NCBI GenBank assembly: GCA_949128115.1
Contig: OX421967.1
Location: 58,850,855 to 58,914,854, forward strand
DNA from: Anaspis maculata
Taxonomy: Eukaryota > Arthropoda > Insecta > Coleoptera > Scraptiidae
Reading direction: 5' to 3'
DNA: 64,000 nucleotides
The notes under the pieces are model-generated. The model was given only the letters and a program-made list of their open reading frames with translations, did no database searches and was not told where the DNA came from. Position 1 is the first letter of the stretch; each line of letters starts with the position of its first letter. The position numbers and the translations under genes are program-made. Positions 1-10,599 of this stretch are shown in pieces.

Positions 1-332
1 AGTAGAAAAGAATTATTGCACCACTTTTTTTCCACTATTTTGGTATTATTTTCATTAACGGCATGCTTTTGCATACAGCTCGTGAAATATCAGCATTGAG
101 ACGCTCAAGTCCACGGGTGTCGGCTTGGCTTGCGTGAGGTACTGGGATCTTCACCCCGGCGCCTCCACCATGTCACGTCCGAGGCCTGATTGCCTGCAGG
201 TCGTGGGTTATTGGGGCTGTATATGTACTGCTCAAATGGTAGACGTCAAGGTTCCGGCAATAACAATTTTTTCGGTTAAAATGTTTTTATAATCAATTAG
301 CTTTCGAAAGAGACCTGGGCGGTGATTTCCTA

Positions 333-521
333 TCAAGGAATAAGACCGCTGGGGGGCTGGGGATAAAATGAACTATAACTTTTTCCCTTGTAATTTTCTC
401 TTAGTTTTGACATGGCATTGTGAATCTCTTGAGCTTTCTTTGGAACAAAAATGTTAATTTGCTCAACAATTTTCAAGGCCACATCCTCAGGAACTGTATT
501 TTCTTGAAAATGTATAGACAA
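333..521 (-). other. short open frame of unknown status
   Basis: A 62-codon frame whose middle part is amphipathic (hydrophobic residues spaced by Lys, Glu and Gln, with a VPKKAQEIH segment). It looks more protein-like than most frames in this AT-rich window. Its first codons overlap the terminal repeat of the adjacent small inverted-repeat element, and I see no clear splice sites. It may be a fragment of a decayed gene. I do not recognise it. Confidence 0.15.
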
Positions 522-679
522 TACAAATAGAGAAGACCATATGTTATCACCACCGTCGTCACGGATATTGGGGCATCAAAAATCAGCCAACCTTGTTTTG
601 AATGATGGACTCGCCTGGTTCCTACGCAACCGTAAAAATCCGTGACGACATGTGTCTTTTCTAATTGTATTGTCTATAC
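512..679. mobile_element. small MITE-like inverted-repeat element
   Basis: The ends GTATAGACAATACAAATAG and CTAATTGTATTGTCTATAC are near-perfect inverted repeats. A second inverted match lies just inside (GTCGTCACGGAT against ATCCGTGACGAC). The element is ~168 bp and has no coding capacity. TA dinucleotides at the ends would suit a Tc1/mariner-type MITE, but that class assignment is inference. Confidence 0.6.
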
Positions 680-1159
680 ACGTAATGTACTTGGGAACCG
701 CTGGGTCGCCTCGACCGGCTCTACCTGCTTTAACGGTTCTAGGCCACCCCCTCATCCACTGTATGCTGTATGTACATAAAAGACATTCACTTTCCTATCG
801 CCGGTCTGGCCACATGTCTTTTCTAACGTGAAAATACACGCGTTGACTGTTCAAGTGTACGTATCGGTTTCTTTCAACCTAATCCCGTGGACAGAACAAT
901 AAAGAAAAAATCAATCTGGGCCATCGAAGCAAAAATAGGGTAAGTCTGGTCACATTTTGTTTTGTTGTCACGAACACGTGGTTTCCGTGTTATGCACTCA
1001 TCTCTAAGACACCCTGTAGATGAGCCGCTCCCAAATCTTTTTCGTCTTTTCACTGCCAGTTTTGCCCGCTTCACACGAAAATACTGCCGTGTTACATAAT
1101 GCAGAATATATTTTTCCTGCGGTCACCTATGGAATTGAGGTTTTTCACATGGTTTTGGC
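680..1159. other. non-genic stretch, no clear feature
   Basis: I see no gene. A fragment near 775-840 resembles the neighbouring MITE end (a CACATGTCTTTTCTAA motif). Another near 1009-1020 carries the CACCCTGTA motif found at many element boundaries in this window. Confidence 0.4.
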
Positions 1160-2400
1160 CCTTCGAAAGTACCAAATACCACACCTGCACGCTATTTATT
1201 TCGACATCTGTGAAATTTATCACCTGTGAAATTGGCATTTTCCAACTTTTCCGCCATATTGACTGATACGTACGTTTTCTTGTGCGTACGCTCTTCTTCA
1301 AGCATTCAATCATAAACAAATGACAAAAATCATTAGTCAAATTTATATAGTGGACATGTACGCATTTGATTGGCATTGACACCACATCAATATCTCTTTT
1401 CGTTGAGGCATAATTCTCCTAATTCTAACACTTTAAAACTTGTTCAATATGGAGAAAACAAGATGGCGGCAGAGCATCATTTGTCAAAAATTGGATGTAT
1501 CCTGATGAAGTTCACATAGCCTGCAAATTTCACTCAAATCGGACCACTTTCAGAGAAATTCAAAATGGCGGACCAAAGATGGCGGCCAAGTGAGAAAAAT
1601 TATTGGTCAACTTTATGTAGTGGTCACGTACGCATTCGATTGGCGTTTGCACCACATCGATATCTTTTTTCGTTGAGGCATGATTCTTCTAGTTCTATCA
1701 CTTTGAAACATGTTCAATATGGAGAATACAAGATGGCGGCGAGGCATCAATTGTCGAAAATTGGATGTATCTAATTAAAGTTCACATCGCCTGCAAATTT
1801 CACTCAAATCGGACCACTTTCAGAGAAATTCAAAATGGCGGATCAAAGATGGCGGCCAAGTGACAAAAATTATTGGTCAACTTTATATGGTGGTCACGTA
1901 CGCATTTGATTGGCGTTGGCACTACATTCATATCTCTTTTCGTTGAGGCATAATTCTCCTAGTTCTATCACTTCGAAACATGTTCAATAGTGAGAATACA
2001 AGATGGCGGCGGGGCATCAATTGTCGAAAATTGGATAGATCTTCATGTGGTTCACATTGCCTGCAAATTTCATTTCAATCGGATCACTTTTAGAGAAATT
2101 CAAAATGGCGGATCAAAGATGGCTGCAGAATAACAAAAAACTAAAAGTCAACTTGACATCCTGGACATATGTACTATTGATCAGCGTTTACACCACATCG
2201 ATATCTTTCTTCCCTGAGGAGTTATCCCGGGTACAGACGGACGGACGGACGGACAAAGTGAAGCTAAAAGCGCATTTTTCCCATTTTTTGGGAAAGTGCG
2301 CTAAAAAGAGCTTTCGCAATCATTTTAAGCCCCAAATCATTCATAAAACATGGAATTTCGAATCGAGTCTCATTCTCAAAGCGAGGAAATGGTGAATCGT
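1160..2400 (+). repeat. dispersed element carrying an internal tandem array
   Basis: The left flank (about 1190-1330, with TACGTACGTTTTCTTGTGCG) and the right flank (about 2305-2370, with CTTTCGCAATCATTT) match consecutive sequence at about 12060-12260. There the two flanks are almost adjacent. The copy here therefore contains a ~1-kb tandem array that the other copy lacks. Confidence 0.65.
1335..2215 (+). repeat. 270-bp tandem repeat array (~3.3 copies)
   Basis: The motif AAAATGGCGGAYCAAAGATGG recurs at 1563, 1833 and 2103, giving a period of 270 bp. Each unit carries a CACCACATCGATATCTNTTTTCG-type segment and two AAGATGGCGGC motifs. Perfect copies of the motif are at 1460, 1576, 1730, 1846 and 2000, with a one-mismatch copy at 2116. 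The array ends in a GGACGGACGGACGGAC run near 2236. Confidence 0.85.
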
Positions 2401-2439
2401 TCAATACTCATTGTGTACTAGAGAGTCTTGAACTAGAAA

Positions 2440-5340
2440 CAATTTAGTACATACTTGAACCAATTTCAAAACATTTGGATTTTAATTTTTTTTCTTCAAT
2501 TTTAATATTTTTGGGGGCTTGCGGAAAATAATGATTTTTTGTAGTCATAATCGGGTGTAATCGTTGAATACATATTTCTCGATATACCTATTTGATATTT
2601 TTTTAGAAAATGATGTTGATTTTTTTTACAAGTTTGAAACTTTTGGAGTCGTAGAAAAAATAATGTATATAACCCGCTGGAAAGTGTATTTCTTTGTACT
2701 CGTAGGGTTTTCGCACTCGTGTGAAATATATGACTTTCCACACTCTGTAAGGGAAAGAATTTACTACATCTACCAGTTGAACAATTTTTGGATTTTCATG
2801 TATTTATCTTTTATTTCAATATTTTTTGGAGCTTATTTTCTTTCGTAGTCATGATCGGGTGTAATCGTTGAATTTTGTTGGATATATTTGATCATTTTTT
2901 TTTAAATCATGTCAAATTTTTTCTTCAAGGTTGAAATTTTTGGGGCCGCAGAACAAATAGTGTACACAACTCGTTGAAAAGTGTACTTGCCAAACATCAC
3001 ACTTGTGTAAAATATATCACTTTCCACACTTGTGCTAAAAAATGTTAAAATAAAAACGTTTTTGTACTACTTTTATCAATTTCAAATGACATATTTGATC
3101 GTTTTTAAGAGAATCATGTTGAAATTTTCTTCAAGTTTGAAATTTTTGGGGTCGTAGGAAAAATAGTGTGCACAACTCGTTGGAAAGTGTATTTGCTAAA
3201 CATCTCACTCGTTTGAAATATATCACTTTCCACACTTTGTACTAGAAAATCTTGAAATAAAAATAATTTAGTACTTCGACTACCAGTTTCAAAAATTTTT
3301 GATTTCCATTAATTTTTTAATTTTAATATTTCTTTGGGACTTGCGTAAAATGTATTCCTTCATAGTCATAATCGGGTGTAATCGGTGGATTTTTTTCAAG
3401 ATTGAAATTTTTTGGGTTGTAGAAAAAATAGTGTTTACAACTCGTTTGAACATGTATCTGGTAAATATCCCACTCCTGCGATATATATCACTTCCCGCAC
3501 TTTGTACTACATAATCTTGAAAAAGACACAATTTAGTACTTTTACCAGTTTCAAAAACCTTGGATTTTCAATGGTTTTTTATTATTTCAATTTTTTGGGG
3601 CTTACAGAAAATATGTTCTTTCGTAGCCATATTTGGGTGTGGTCATTGAATTTTTTGAAGTATATTTGATCATTTTCTAGAAAATTATGTTGGAATGTTT
3701 TCAAGTTTGAATTCTTTTATTTTCGGGTCGTAGGAAAAATAGTGTACACAACTCGTTGGAAAGGTATTTGCTCAATATCCCACTCGTATGAAATATATCA
3801 CGTTCCACCTTTGTACTAGGAAGTTTTGAAATACAGCGATGATAGCAAAAAATCTATCTGCTGTGAGTAGATCTCGTTAAAGTATGACGAAAACCTATAT
3901 AACATTTTGCAAAGTTCGGCCTGATGACGAAGATACGGCCCTTCATTCCTTCAAAGTTCATTTTTTGCGGATTTCGAAACTATGTAACTCAGGAACGTTT
4001 AAAGAAAATCAGTTTTAATTCAACATGACCTGGTTTTATCGTAATCATCTATCACGTTGCCAAATTTTGGAAAAATCCAATCAGTAGCAAGTGGCATAGA
4101 AGTTATAGGGTCACCTTAGGTCAACTTTTCTTCGAATGCTTCTAAATTATTCACCCCCATAACTCCTACACCACTGGTTGGATTCTTTCAGAATTTTGCA
4201 TGTCGGTAGATAGTTTCGTCAAATCAGTCTGTGCTGAATTTAAGTTATTTTGGTCAAAACGTCGCTGAGTTACAAATTATTGAAATCCGAAAAAAGTCAA
4301 CTTTGAAGTCAACATCTTCGTTACTAGGCCGAATTTTGCAAAATGGTATATAAGTTTACGTCATACTTTGACGAGATCTACCCACAGTTGAATTTTTTGC
4401 TGTCATCGCTGGAACACCCTGTATACTATTTTGCAAAGTTGGGCCCAATAACGAAGACAGAGCCTTTCAAAGTTGACTTTTTTCGGATTTCAATAATTTG
4501 TAACTCAGTGACGTTTTGACCAAAATAACTTAAATTTAGCTAGAGTGATTTGTCGAAACTATCTACCGACCTGCAAAATTTTGAAAGAATCCATCCAGTG
4601 GTGTAGGAGTTATGAGGGTCAATAATTTAGAAACATCCGAAGAAAAGTTGACTGAAGGTGACCCCTTATAACTTTCTACGTCACTGATTGGATTATTTCA
4701 AAATTTGGAATGTTCATGTCGAAACGTTCCCGAATTACAGATTTTTTAAATCCGAAAAAAGTGAACTTTGAAGCGCTGTATTTTCGTCATTAGGCCGAGC
4801 TTTGCAAAATGGTGTCGAAGTTTTCGTCATATTTTGACGAAATCTACTTTCAGTTGAATTTTTTGCCATCATCGCTGAAACATCCTGTAGAAACAATTCA
4901 GTACTTTCACACCAATTTTCAAAATTTTGGATTTTCATTCATTTTTTTCATTTCAATATTTTTTTGGGGCTTACGAAAAATATGTTTTCTCGTGGTCATA
5001 ATCAGGTGTGATCATTGATTTTTTTTGTAGAAGTATTCGATCATTTTCTATAAAATCGTTGATTTTTTTCATTGAACCTTTCGAGATTGTAAGGAAAATA
5101 GTGTACACAACTCGTTGGAAAGGTATTTGCTCAATATCCCAGTCGTGTGAAATATATCACTTTCCGCCCTTTGCACTTGAAATAGAAACAATTTAGTACT
5201 TTTACGAATTTCAAAAATTTGGGATTTTCAAAATTTTTTTCAATTTTGTTATTTTTGGGGCGTACGGATTTTTTTATAGTCATAATCGGGTGTAATCATT
5301 AAGTTTTTTTCGATTCATTTGATAATTTTTTAGAAATTTC
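2440..5340 (+). repeat. degenerate ~300-bp tandem array, interrupted
   Basis: The unit marker GTCATAATCGGGTGTAATCG and variants recur near 2545, 2849, 3365, 3626, 4995 and 5279. It alternates with a GTGTACACAACTCGTTGGAAAG-like block and a GAAATATATCACTTTCCAC block. Spacing ranges from about 260 to 305 bp, with degenerate or partial units. The array is split by the inverted-repeat element at 3835-4893. Confidence 0.75.
3835..4893. mobile_element. head-to-head inverted-repeat element
   Basis: The left end (ACAGCGATGATAGCAAAAAAT) reappears inverted near 4395-4415 and again near 4865-4885. 3835-4424 is one ~590-bp element with long terminal inverted repeats. 4424-4893 repeats its right part in reverse complement. 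Right boundaries end in CACCCTGTA or CATCCTGTA. It holds no coding sequence and interrupts a tandem array, so it looks inserted. Confidence 0.7.
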
Positions 5341-5682
5341 AATGCATTACTTCCCGAGATTTCTCATAAAATTGAATGAAAGTCAATATTTCGATCTGTA
5401 GCGCCATTTACAACATTACTCCACATGTCTTATAAAAATGACGCTAATTTATGTACCGGGTGATCCACCGAGATCCCCCCCCTCTGTTAGAGTTTTTCCC
5501 GTTGGAATAAATTGGTGGGGAAAGAAATTTCACTCAACCATTTTTCACGTGAAATTCAAATTTGGACACCAATTTTTTTTAATATTTTTTAGTTACAGGG
5601 TGTTTCAAAAAAACTTTCAAATTTTTTTGACACCTTGTATCTGAATATTGGAAATGATGCGGCTTTTTCTTTTGAGTTCAGA

Positions 5683-6772
5683 TATACCGGGTGATCATTT
5701 GAAAACTATCCACCTGCAATAACTTCCGATTCCTAGTGTAAATGTCTTCGAGCAAAAACAGGTCGATTTTTATATCGAGGGGGACATCTAAAACATACAT
5801 TAGCGATTTTCTATCTTCAGCCCCTTCGCCCCCACCTACCCCAACTTTGAAATTCCAAACGACACTACCTATTTTGCGATACATTACATTCAACAGAATT
5901 AAATTCTCTTTCTGAAAAAATATTTCTAAAATTTCTAACCCCAACCCTTTTCCCCCTTAAATTCTCTGAGTGTCCAATTAAATATTCTTGACCTCTCAAT
6001 TCTCTTCAATGCAGTCAACGTCATCCTGCACAGCATCGAAAGAGAAAATTTTCTATGGAAAAAGTGCCACCCAAATTCACCCTTTTGTTCCCCCCTCCTC
6101 ACCTCAAAAATCTAAAATGACAATATCTACTTTGTGATACATCAAATTGAAGGGAATTGAATTCTCTCCCTGAACACAATTTTTTCGAAATTTTTAAAAC
6201 CCCCGTTTTCCTACTAATATACTCCAAATGTCCAGTTAGATGGGGAAGGGGTTGAAAATTTCAAAAAAATTGTTTCTAGAAAGAGAATTTAATTTTCTTG
6301 AATTTGATGTGTAACAAAGTGGGTGGTATTTTGTTGAATTTTAAAGTTAAGGTGGGGGAGAGCAATGAGGTCAATTTGGGTGGCACTTTTTCCACCGAAA
6401 ATTCTCTTCTTTGAAGCTATTCAGGATGATGCTGACTAAACTGAAGAGAATTGAGGGGTCCAGAATATTGAAAGGGACACTCAGAGAATTTTTAGGGAGA
6501 AGGGGGGTAGAGTTGAAATTTTTGAAAATATCTTTTTTAAAAAGAGAATTTAATTTTCTTCAATTTGATGTATCGCAAGGTAGAGATAGTGTCGTTTGAA
6601 ATTTTATTTTTGAGATGGGTGGGGGCAAGGGGGCTGAACATAGAAATTTGCCAATGTATGTTTTAGATGTCGTCCTCGATATAAAAATCGACCTGTTTTT
6701 GCTCGAAGAAATATTGACTAGGAATCGGGAGTTATTGCAGGTGGATAGTTTTCAAATGATCACCCGGTATAA
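5683..6772. mobile_element. 1.09-kb element with long terminal inverted repeats
   Basis: The left end ATACCGGGTGATCATTTGAA matches the inverted right end TTCAAATGATCACCCGGTAT. The match runs inward for ~150 bp (AAACAGGTCGATTTTTATAT in both arms) and weakly further towards the centre. It has no coding capacity and is MITE- or foldback-like. A degenerate piece of the same family occurs near 9495-9575. Confidence 0.8.
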
Positions 6773-6792
6773 TTTGATTTTTGAATAAGATC

Positions 6793-7195
6793 ATACAGGG
6801 TGTCCAGAAAATGCCGGAATATTTCTGCAGCACGTTGTGCAGGACCCTCCAGGGAATCAAAAAAAAAAAAGATTGAAAAAATCTTCGACTTTCATTTTTG
6901 AAAAAATTTAGGTCAAAAACTGATCCTTCGAAAATTAATTTTCTTGGTTTCTGACTCACCTTGTAAATAAAAAAAAAATTATTACTCATCCAGAAGTGGA
7001 TATGTCTTTCTCATAATTCTGCCGTCAGCAGTAAACTGAAATCTTTTAAATTAACAAAACTAGAAGGGTTCGAAGAGACCTTGACCCTTAACCCCAAAAA
7101 TGAAAGTCGAAGAATTTTTTCAGCATTTTTTTGGAGTTCCCTGAAGGGTATCTTGCAACGTACTGGAGATCTTTTCCGCCATTTTCTGGACTGTT
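6793..7195. mobile_element. ~400-bp inverted-repeat element
   Basis: The left arm (CAGAAAATGCCGGAA, then CTTCGACTTTCATTTTTG) pairs with the right arm (AAAAATGAAAGTCGAAG, then CCATTTTCTGGAC). Arms are ~115 bp. The left end begins in TACAGGGTGTCC. Confidence 0.7.
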
Positions 7196-7785
7196 CATTT
7201 TCACACTTCCCACCCCCAGATTTCTCATTCCCCCGCCAAATTTTTTTCATGAAAAACGCCGGAACTAGTCCAGTAAACCTACGTAAAAAAAGGGGTGAAC
7301 CTCAAACTAATTGCAACAGAAATAATTCTTTCGCTATGAAATACCTTGAAGTCCTACAAGCAACATATCAAAAATCAAGAAAAATTGAAATGGCGGAAAG
7401 TCTTCAAAATGGCGAATCAAAAATGGCGGTGTCACTTGGCATAGTTTTTGCTTATAGTACATAAAAGATCAGTTTCTACCTGAAAATAAATCATGGAAAT
7501 CTGAAAATGGCAGGATGTGTCCAGAACTGTCTGCCGTATAACTTATCCAAAAACGACAAAAATCGTACTGGAGGGTTTTGTGTTATTCAGGGGAGGGGGA
7601 GTTAAAATTGCTATTCAAAATGCATCAGGGTTAGAACTTAGAACCTATTACTTATACTGACTCAAATAAACAATTTTCCCGAATTTTTCTATGTGTGGCC
7701 TGAAGGTGCCATTTTTTTACAAAAAATGTATTATTGCATAACGTGGGGGGCACGGTGGGGGTGTTAACTAGAGGTTTGTGAAATT
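7196..7785. other. non-genic stretch with degenerate repeats
   Basis: It contains a short run of AAAATGGCGG-type words around 7385-7430 and otherwise no recognisable gene or element boundary. Confidence 0.35.
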
Positions 7786-7789
7786 TTCT

Positions 7790-8275
7790 TTTTTCCATAT
7801 TGGTGCTATACCGTCAAGTTGGGTATCATTTTCGACTAATTTCCACATTCTAAATCCAATGATAACCCCAAAATTGGAATAAAAACAAGTTTGAATAAGT
7901 TAGCTTGAAAAACCGTGTTTTATAAGGTATATTCTTCAATTTGATTTTTTCAGTAGGTATTTATTGTTGGAGACATCCAAAACTATTTTCCACTATTCTT
8001 TTTTTTTCAGATTCCAAAAGCAAAATACACAGATATTGGGTCCATGCTTTTGATAATGTTAAATACACTCCAAAGTAGTGACGTATAAAATAGTTCTGAA
8101 TACAAATGCCTTCACCAATTGAAAACAAAAACTGAAAAATGCCAAAGGAATTTTTTTTCAGGTAACTTGTCCAAACTTGTTTCTATTATAATTTTGAGGT
8201 CATCATTGAATTCAGAATGTAGAAGTTGATCGGAAATAATACCTAACTTGACGCGGTAGCTCTAATATGGAGGAA
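7790..8275. mobile_element. ~485-bp inverted-repeat element
   Basis: The left arm (CATATTGGTGCTATACCGTC and AGTTGGGTATCATTTTCGA) is the inverse of the right arm (GATCGGAAATAATACCTAAC and GACGCGGTAGCTCTAATATG). Arms are ~115 bp and no coding sequence is present. Confidence 0.75.
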
Positions 8276-8403
8276 AATAAAATAGAAGACACCTAGTCAA
8301 AAATCGAAATATTGGTTAGCTGACTTTCTCAAGGGAATAAAAAAAAAAATGGGCGAAACTATATGTTTCTTCTTCATTATCATTTATCAAAACCAACAGC
8401 TAG

Positions 8404-9085
8404 ACGTAAAATTGTGATTGAACCACGTTAAAACCAGTTGAACTTGAAAAAAACACGTTTTTGAGGTTTATTTTTTTGCCGTTTTTTAATTTTGATTTGG
8501 TCATTGTCAAAAAATATTTTGGTGAAAATTGCTACATAGTTCACTAATTTTAAGCGTTTCACACATGAAAACTATGCATTGGATGTGGCATTTTGTTCTC
8601 ACAGATTGATAAAATTGATTTGTTGCGGAAACTGTTCAACGCTAATTTTTCACTCGAAAATTTACGCAGGTTCACGCAAAAATTATGCTGCGTCCATCAA
8701 AATACAACTTTTGTACGACTGCCTCTACTGAACGAAAAAAGGAATGCTTTATCTTTAATCTGCAGTTCAAAAACTTCAAAACAAATGTATATTACACTTA
8801 CAGCATCTTTTTTACCGCAAGAGTGCGTTTATTTTTTGTGCAAAAATGGTCGTTAGGCAGCTTTTGCAACAAATCGATTATATCACTTTGTTAAAACAAA
8901 AGCTACATTCAGTGCATGATTTTTGTATGTAAGATACTTGGAATAGATGAAGTATGCAGGAGTTGTGATAATAAATTATTTCAACAATGACACAAATGAA
9001 ATCGAAAAAAAGAAAAAAAGTCCGAAAAAACGTGTTTTTTCTCAGTAAAATTTGGTTAATCATGTTTCAATCACAATTAAATCAC
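8404..9085. mobile_element. ~680-bp inverted-repeat element
   Basis: The left arm AAAATTGTGATTGAACCACG pairs with the right arm ATGTTTCAATCACAATT. The arms also share AAAACACGTTTTT. A related single arm lies near 44580-44640 (ATTGAAACACGATTAAACA). Frames inside it are short and unrecognised. Confidence 0.7.
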
Positions 9086-10105
9086 CTTTATTGAATTCAC
9101 AACGTCAAATTTAGTAGGAAACGATGTCAGAATTGCCAGAATTGATCCGATATTGACAGAAACGAAAATCGTCCACGTAGCGCCTACTTCTGGATTAGTT
9201 TTGACATTTTGGACTTGTTCCCCTACCTATATTGTTTCATATTTCTTATGTGTTGTTCGTATAGGTGTACTGAACTGATAAACAACAAAAATTGAATTTA
9301 TTATAGATTCTTCATCAAGAAGTATGGTTAACGTCCTTCGACCGGATTGGATATACCATTTTGGACGTTTTCCCCTACTCAAATTTTTCTTAATTTTTAA
9401 TATGTTGTTCAGACAGCTAAACGAAACTAATTGGTCAAAAAATTATTTCTGTTGCAATTAGTTCGAGGTTAAACCGTAGTTTTACTGGACTAAACAGGTC
9501 AATTTTATTTTGAGGGGGACATCTAGGACACGTATTGCCGAATTCCCATCGATAAAAATCGACCCGTTCCGGTGTTTTTCTTGAAAAGAATTTGGCGGGG
9601 GAAAGGGGAATGAGCAATCTGGGGTGGAAAGCGTGAAAATGAACACTCTTTATATGATCTTGCTCAATAATCAAATCATATATCTGCACTCAGAAGAAAA
9701 AGCCGCATCATTTCCAATATTCAGGATACAAGGTGTCAAAAAAATTTGAGAGTTGAAAAAAAAATTTGGAATTTTTTTTGAATCATCCTGTATGCTAAAA
9801 AATATAAAAAAAAAGTGTTCAAATTTGAATTCTATGGGAAAAATGGTTGGGAAAAGGCCACCAATTTATTCCAACGGGAAAAACTCTAACAGGGGAGGGG
9901 GGGAATCTCGGTGGATCACCCTGCACATTTTTTTTTACGAACGATTTTCAGATTTTCGTCATAAGCTTATAATTAATATTATCGAAAATTAGATGTACAA
10001 AAATTAGCGACGTTTTGTATAAGTCATGTAGAGTAATCTTAATAATGGCGCTACGGATCAAAATTTTTTTTTCACTTTCTGAAAAATATCAAAAAGCAAT
10101 GTATA

Positions 10106-10578
10106 ACTGGTTGCCTAGTGCTGGAAACCGTCAAGTGTCTGAGCCGCATCTTGAAAAATGCGCCACTGAACTCACGCCCGTGAGCATCTTGCTGCTTGTT
10201 TCTACATTTCAAGTGGTCTGTTTTTCTCTGAGCCGGGGGGGGGCAGGGTATCAAATTAGTTCCGATTTCGTACTTTTGCAACGGAGCTCAGTTCAAACAC
10301 ACCAGTTTTTTTCTCTTCGAGCAAGTAGAAGAAATCCATGGGAAGAGCACGGCGTCCTGCCGATAAGCGAAGCTTTTTTTCGCTATCCAGCAAAAAATCT
10401 GCCGTTCTTGTTTTGTTGTGTTTATTATGTTCGATAAAATCCAGAGGTGGTGCAGTGTTTTAAATTCCAAAGTGTTCCCACACCGATCACTCCCGCACGT
10501 CTGGGGGGTATATTTCTGAATTCACCCCTGGCAGTCAGCAGTCATCGATTGGTAGAGAGCTCACCAGACGAATTCACA
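10106..10578 (+). promoter_or_regulatory. upstream region and probable 5' UTR of gene 1
   Basis: This repeat-poor stretch with higher GC content directly precedes the first ATG of the five-exon gene. A GTATATTTC sequence at about 10508 is a possible weak TATA-like element. No transcription start can be fixed by eye. The ATG context CACAATGGC is favourable. Confidence 0.35.
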
Positions 10579-10599
10579 ATGGCCCGCATAACTCAACAG
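10579..10599 (+). CDS. gene 1, exon 1 (MARITQQ)
   Basis: This is a seven-codon first coding exon with donor CAG|GTTCGC, phase 0. It is needed because exon 2 opens with TTG straight after an acceptor and has no in-frame ATG upstream. Such a short exon is inferred from frame and splice signals only. Confidence 0.6.

Larger units (their letters stand above)
5345..10100. mobile_element. 4.7-kb composite of nested inverted-repeat elements
   Basis: About 5375-5690 (containing GGGTGATCCACCGAG and CCAATTTTTTTTAA) is the inverted counterpart of about 9693-10060. The outer arms are ~320 bp at only moderate identity. Between them sit at least four smaller inverted-repeat elements, listed separately. 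I see no transposase. It could be one large non-autonomous element with nested insertions, or two oppositely oriented copies of one repeat. Confidence 0.55.

Noticed and set aside
10015..10437. 140-codon frame upstream of gene 1
   Set aside because: It crosses the end of the inverted-repeat nest and the putative promoter. The translation has no domain and is overlapped by frames on the other strand.
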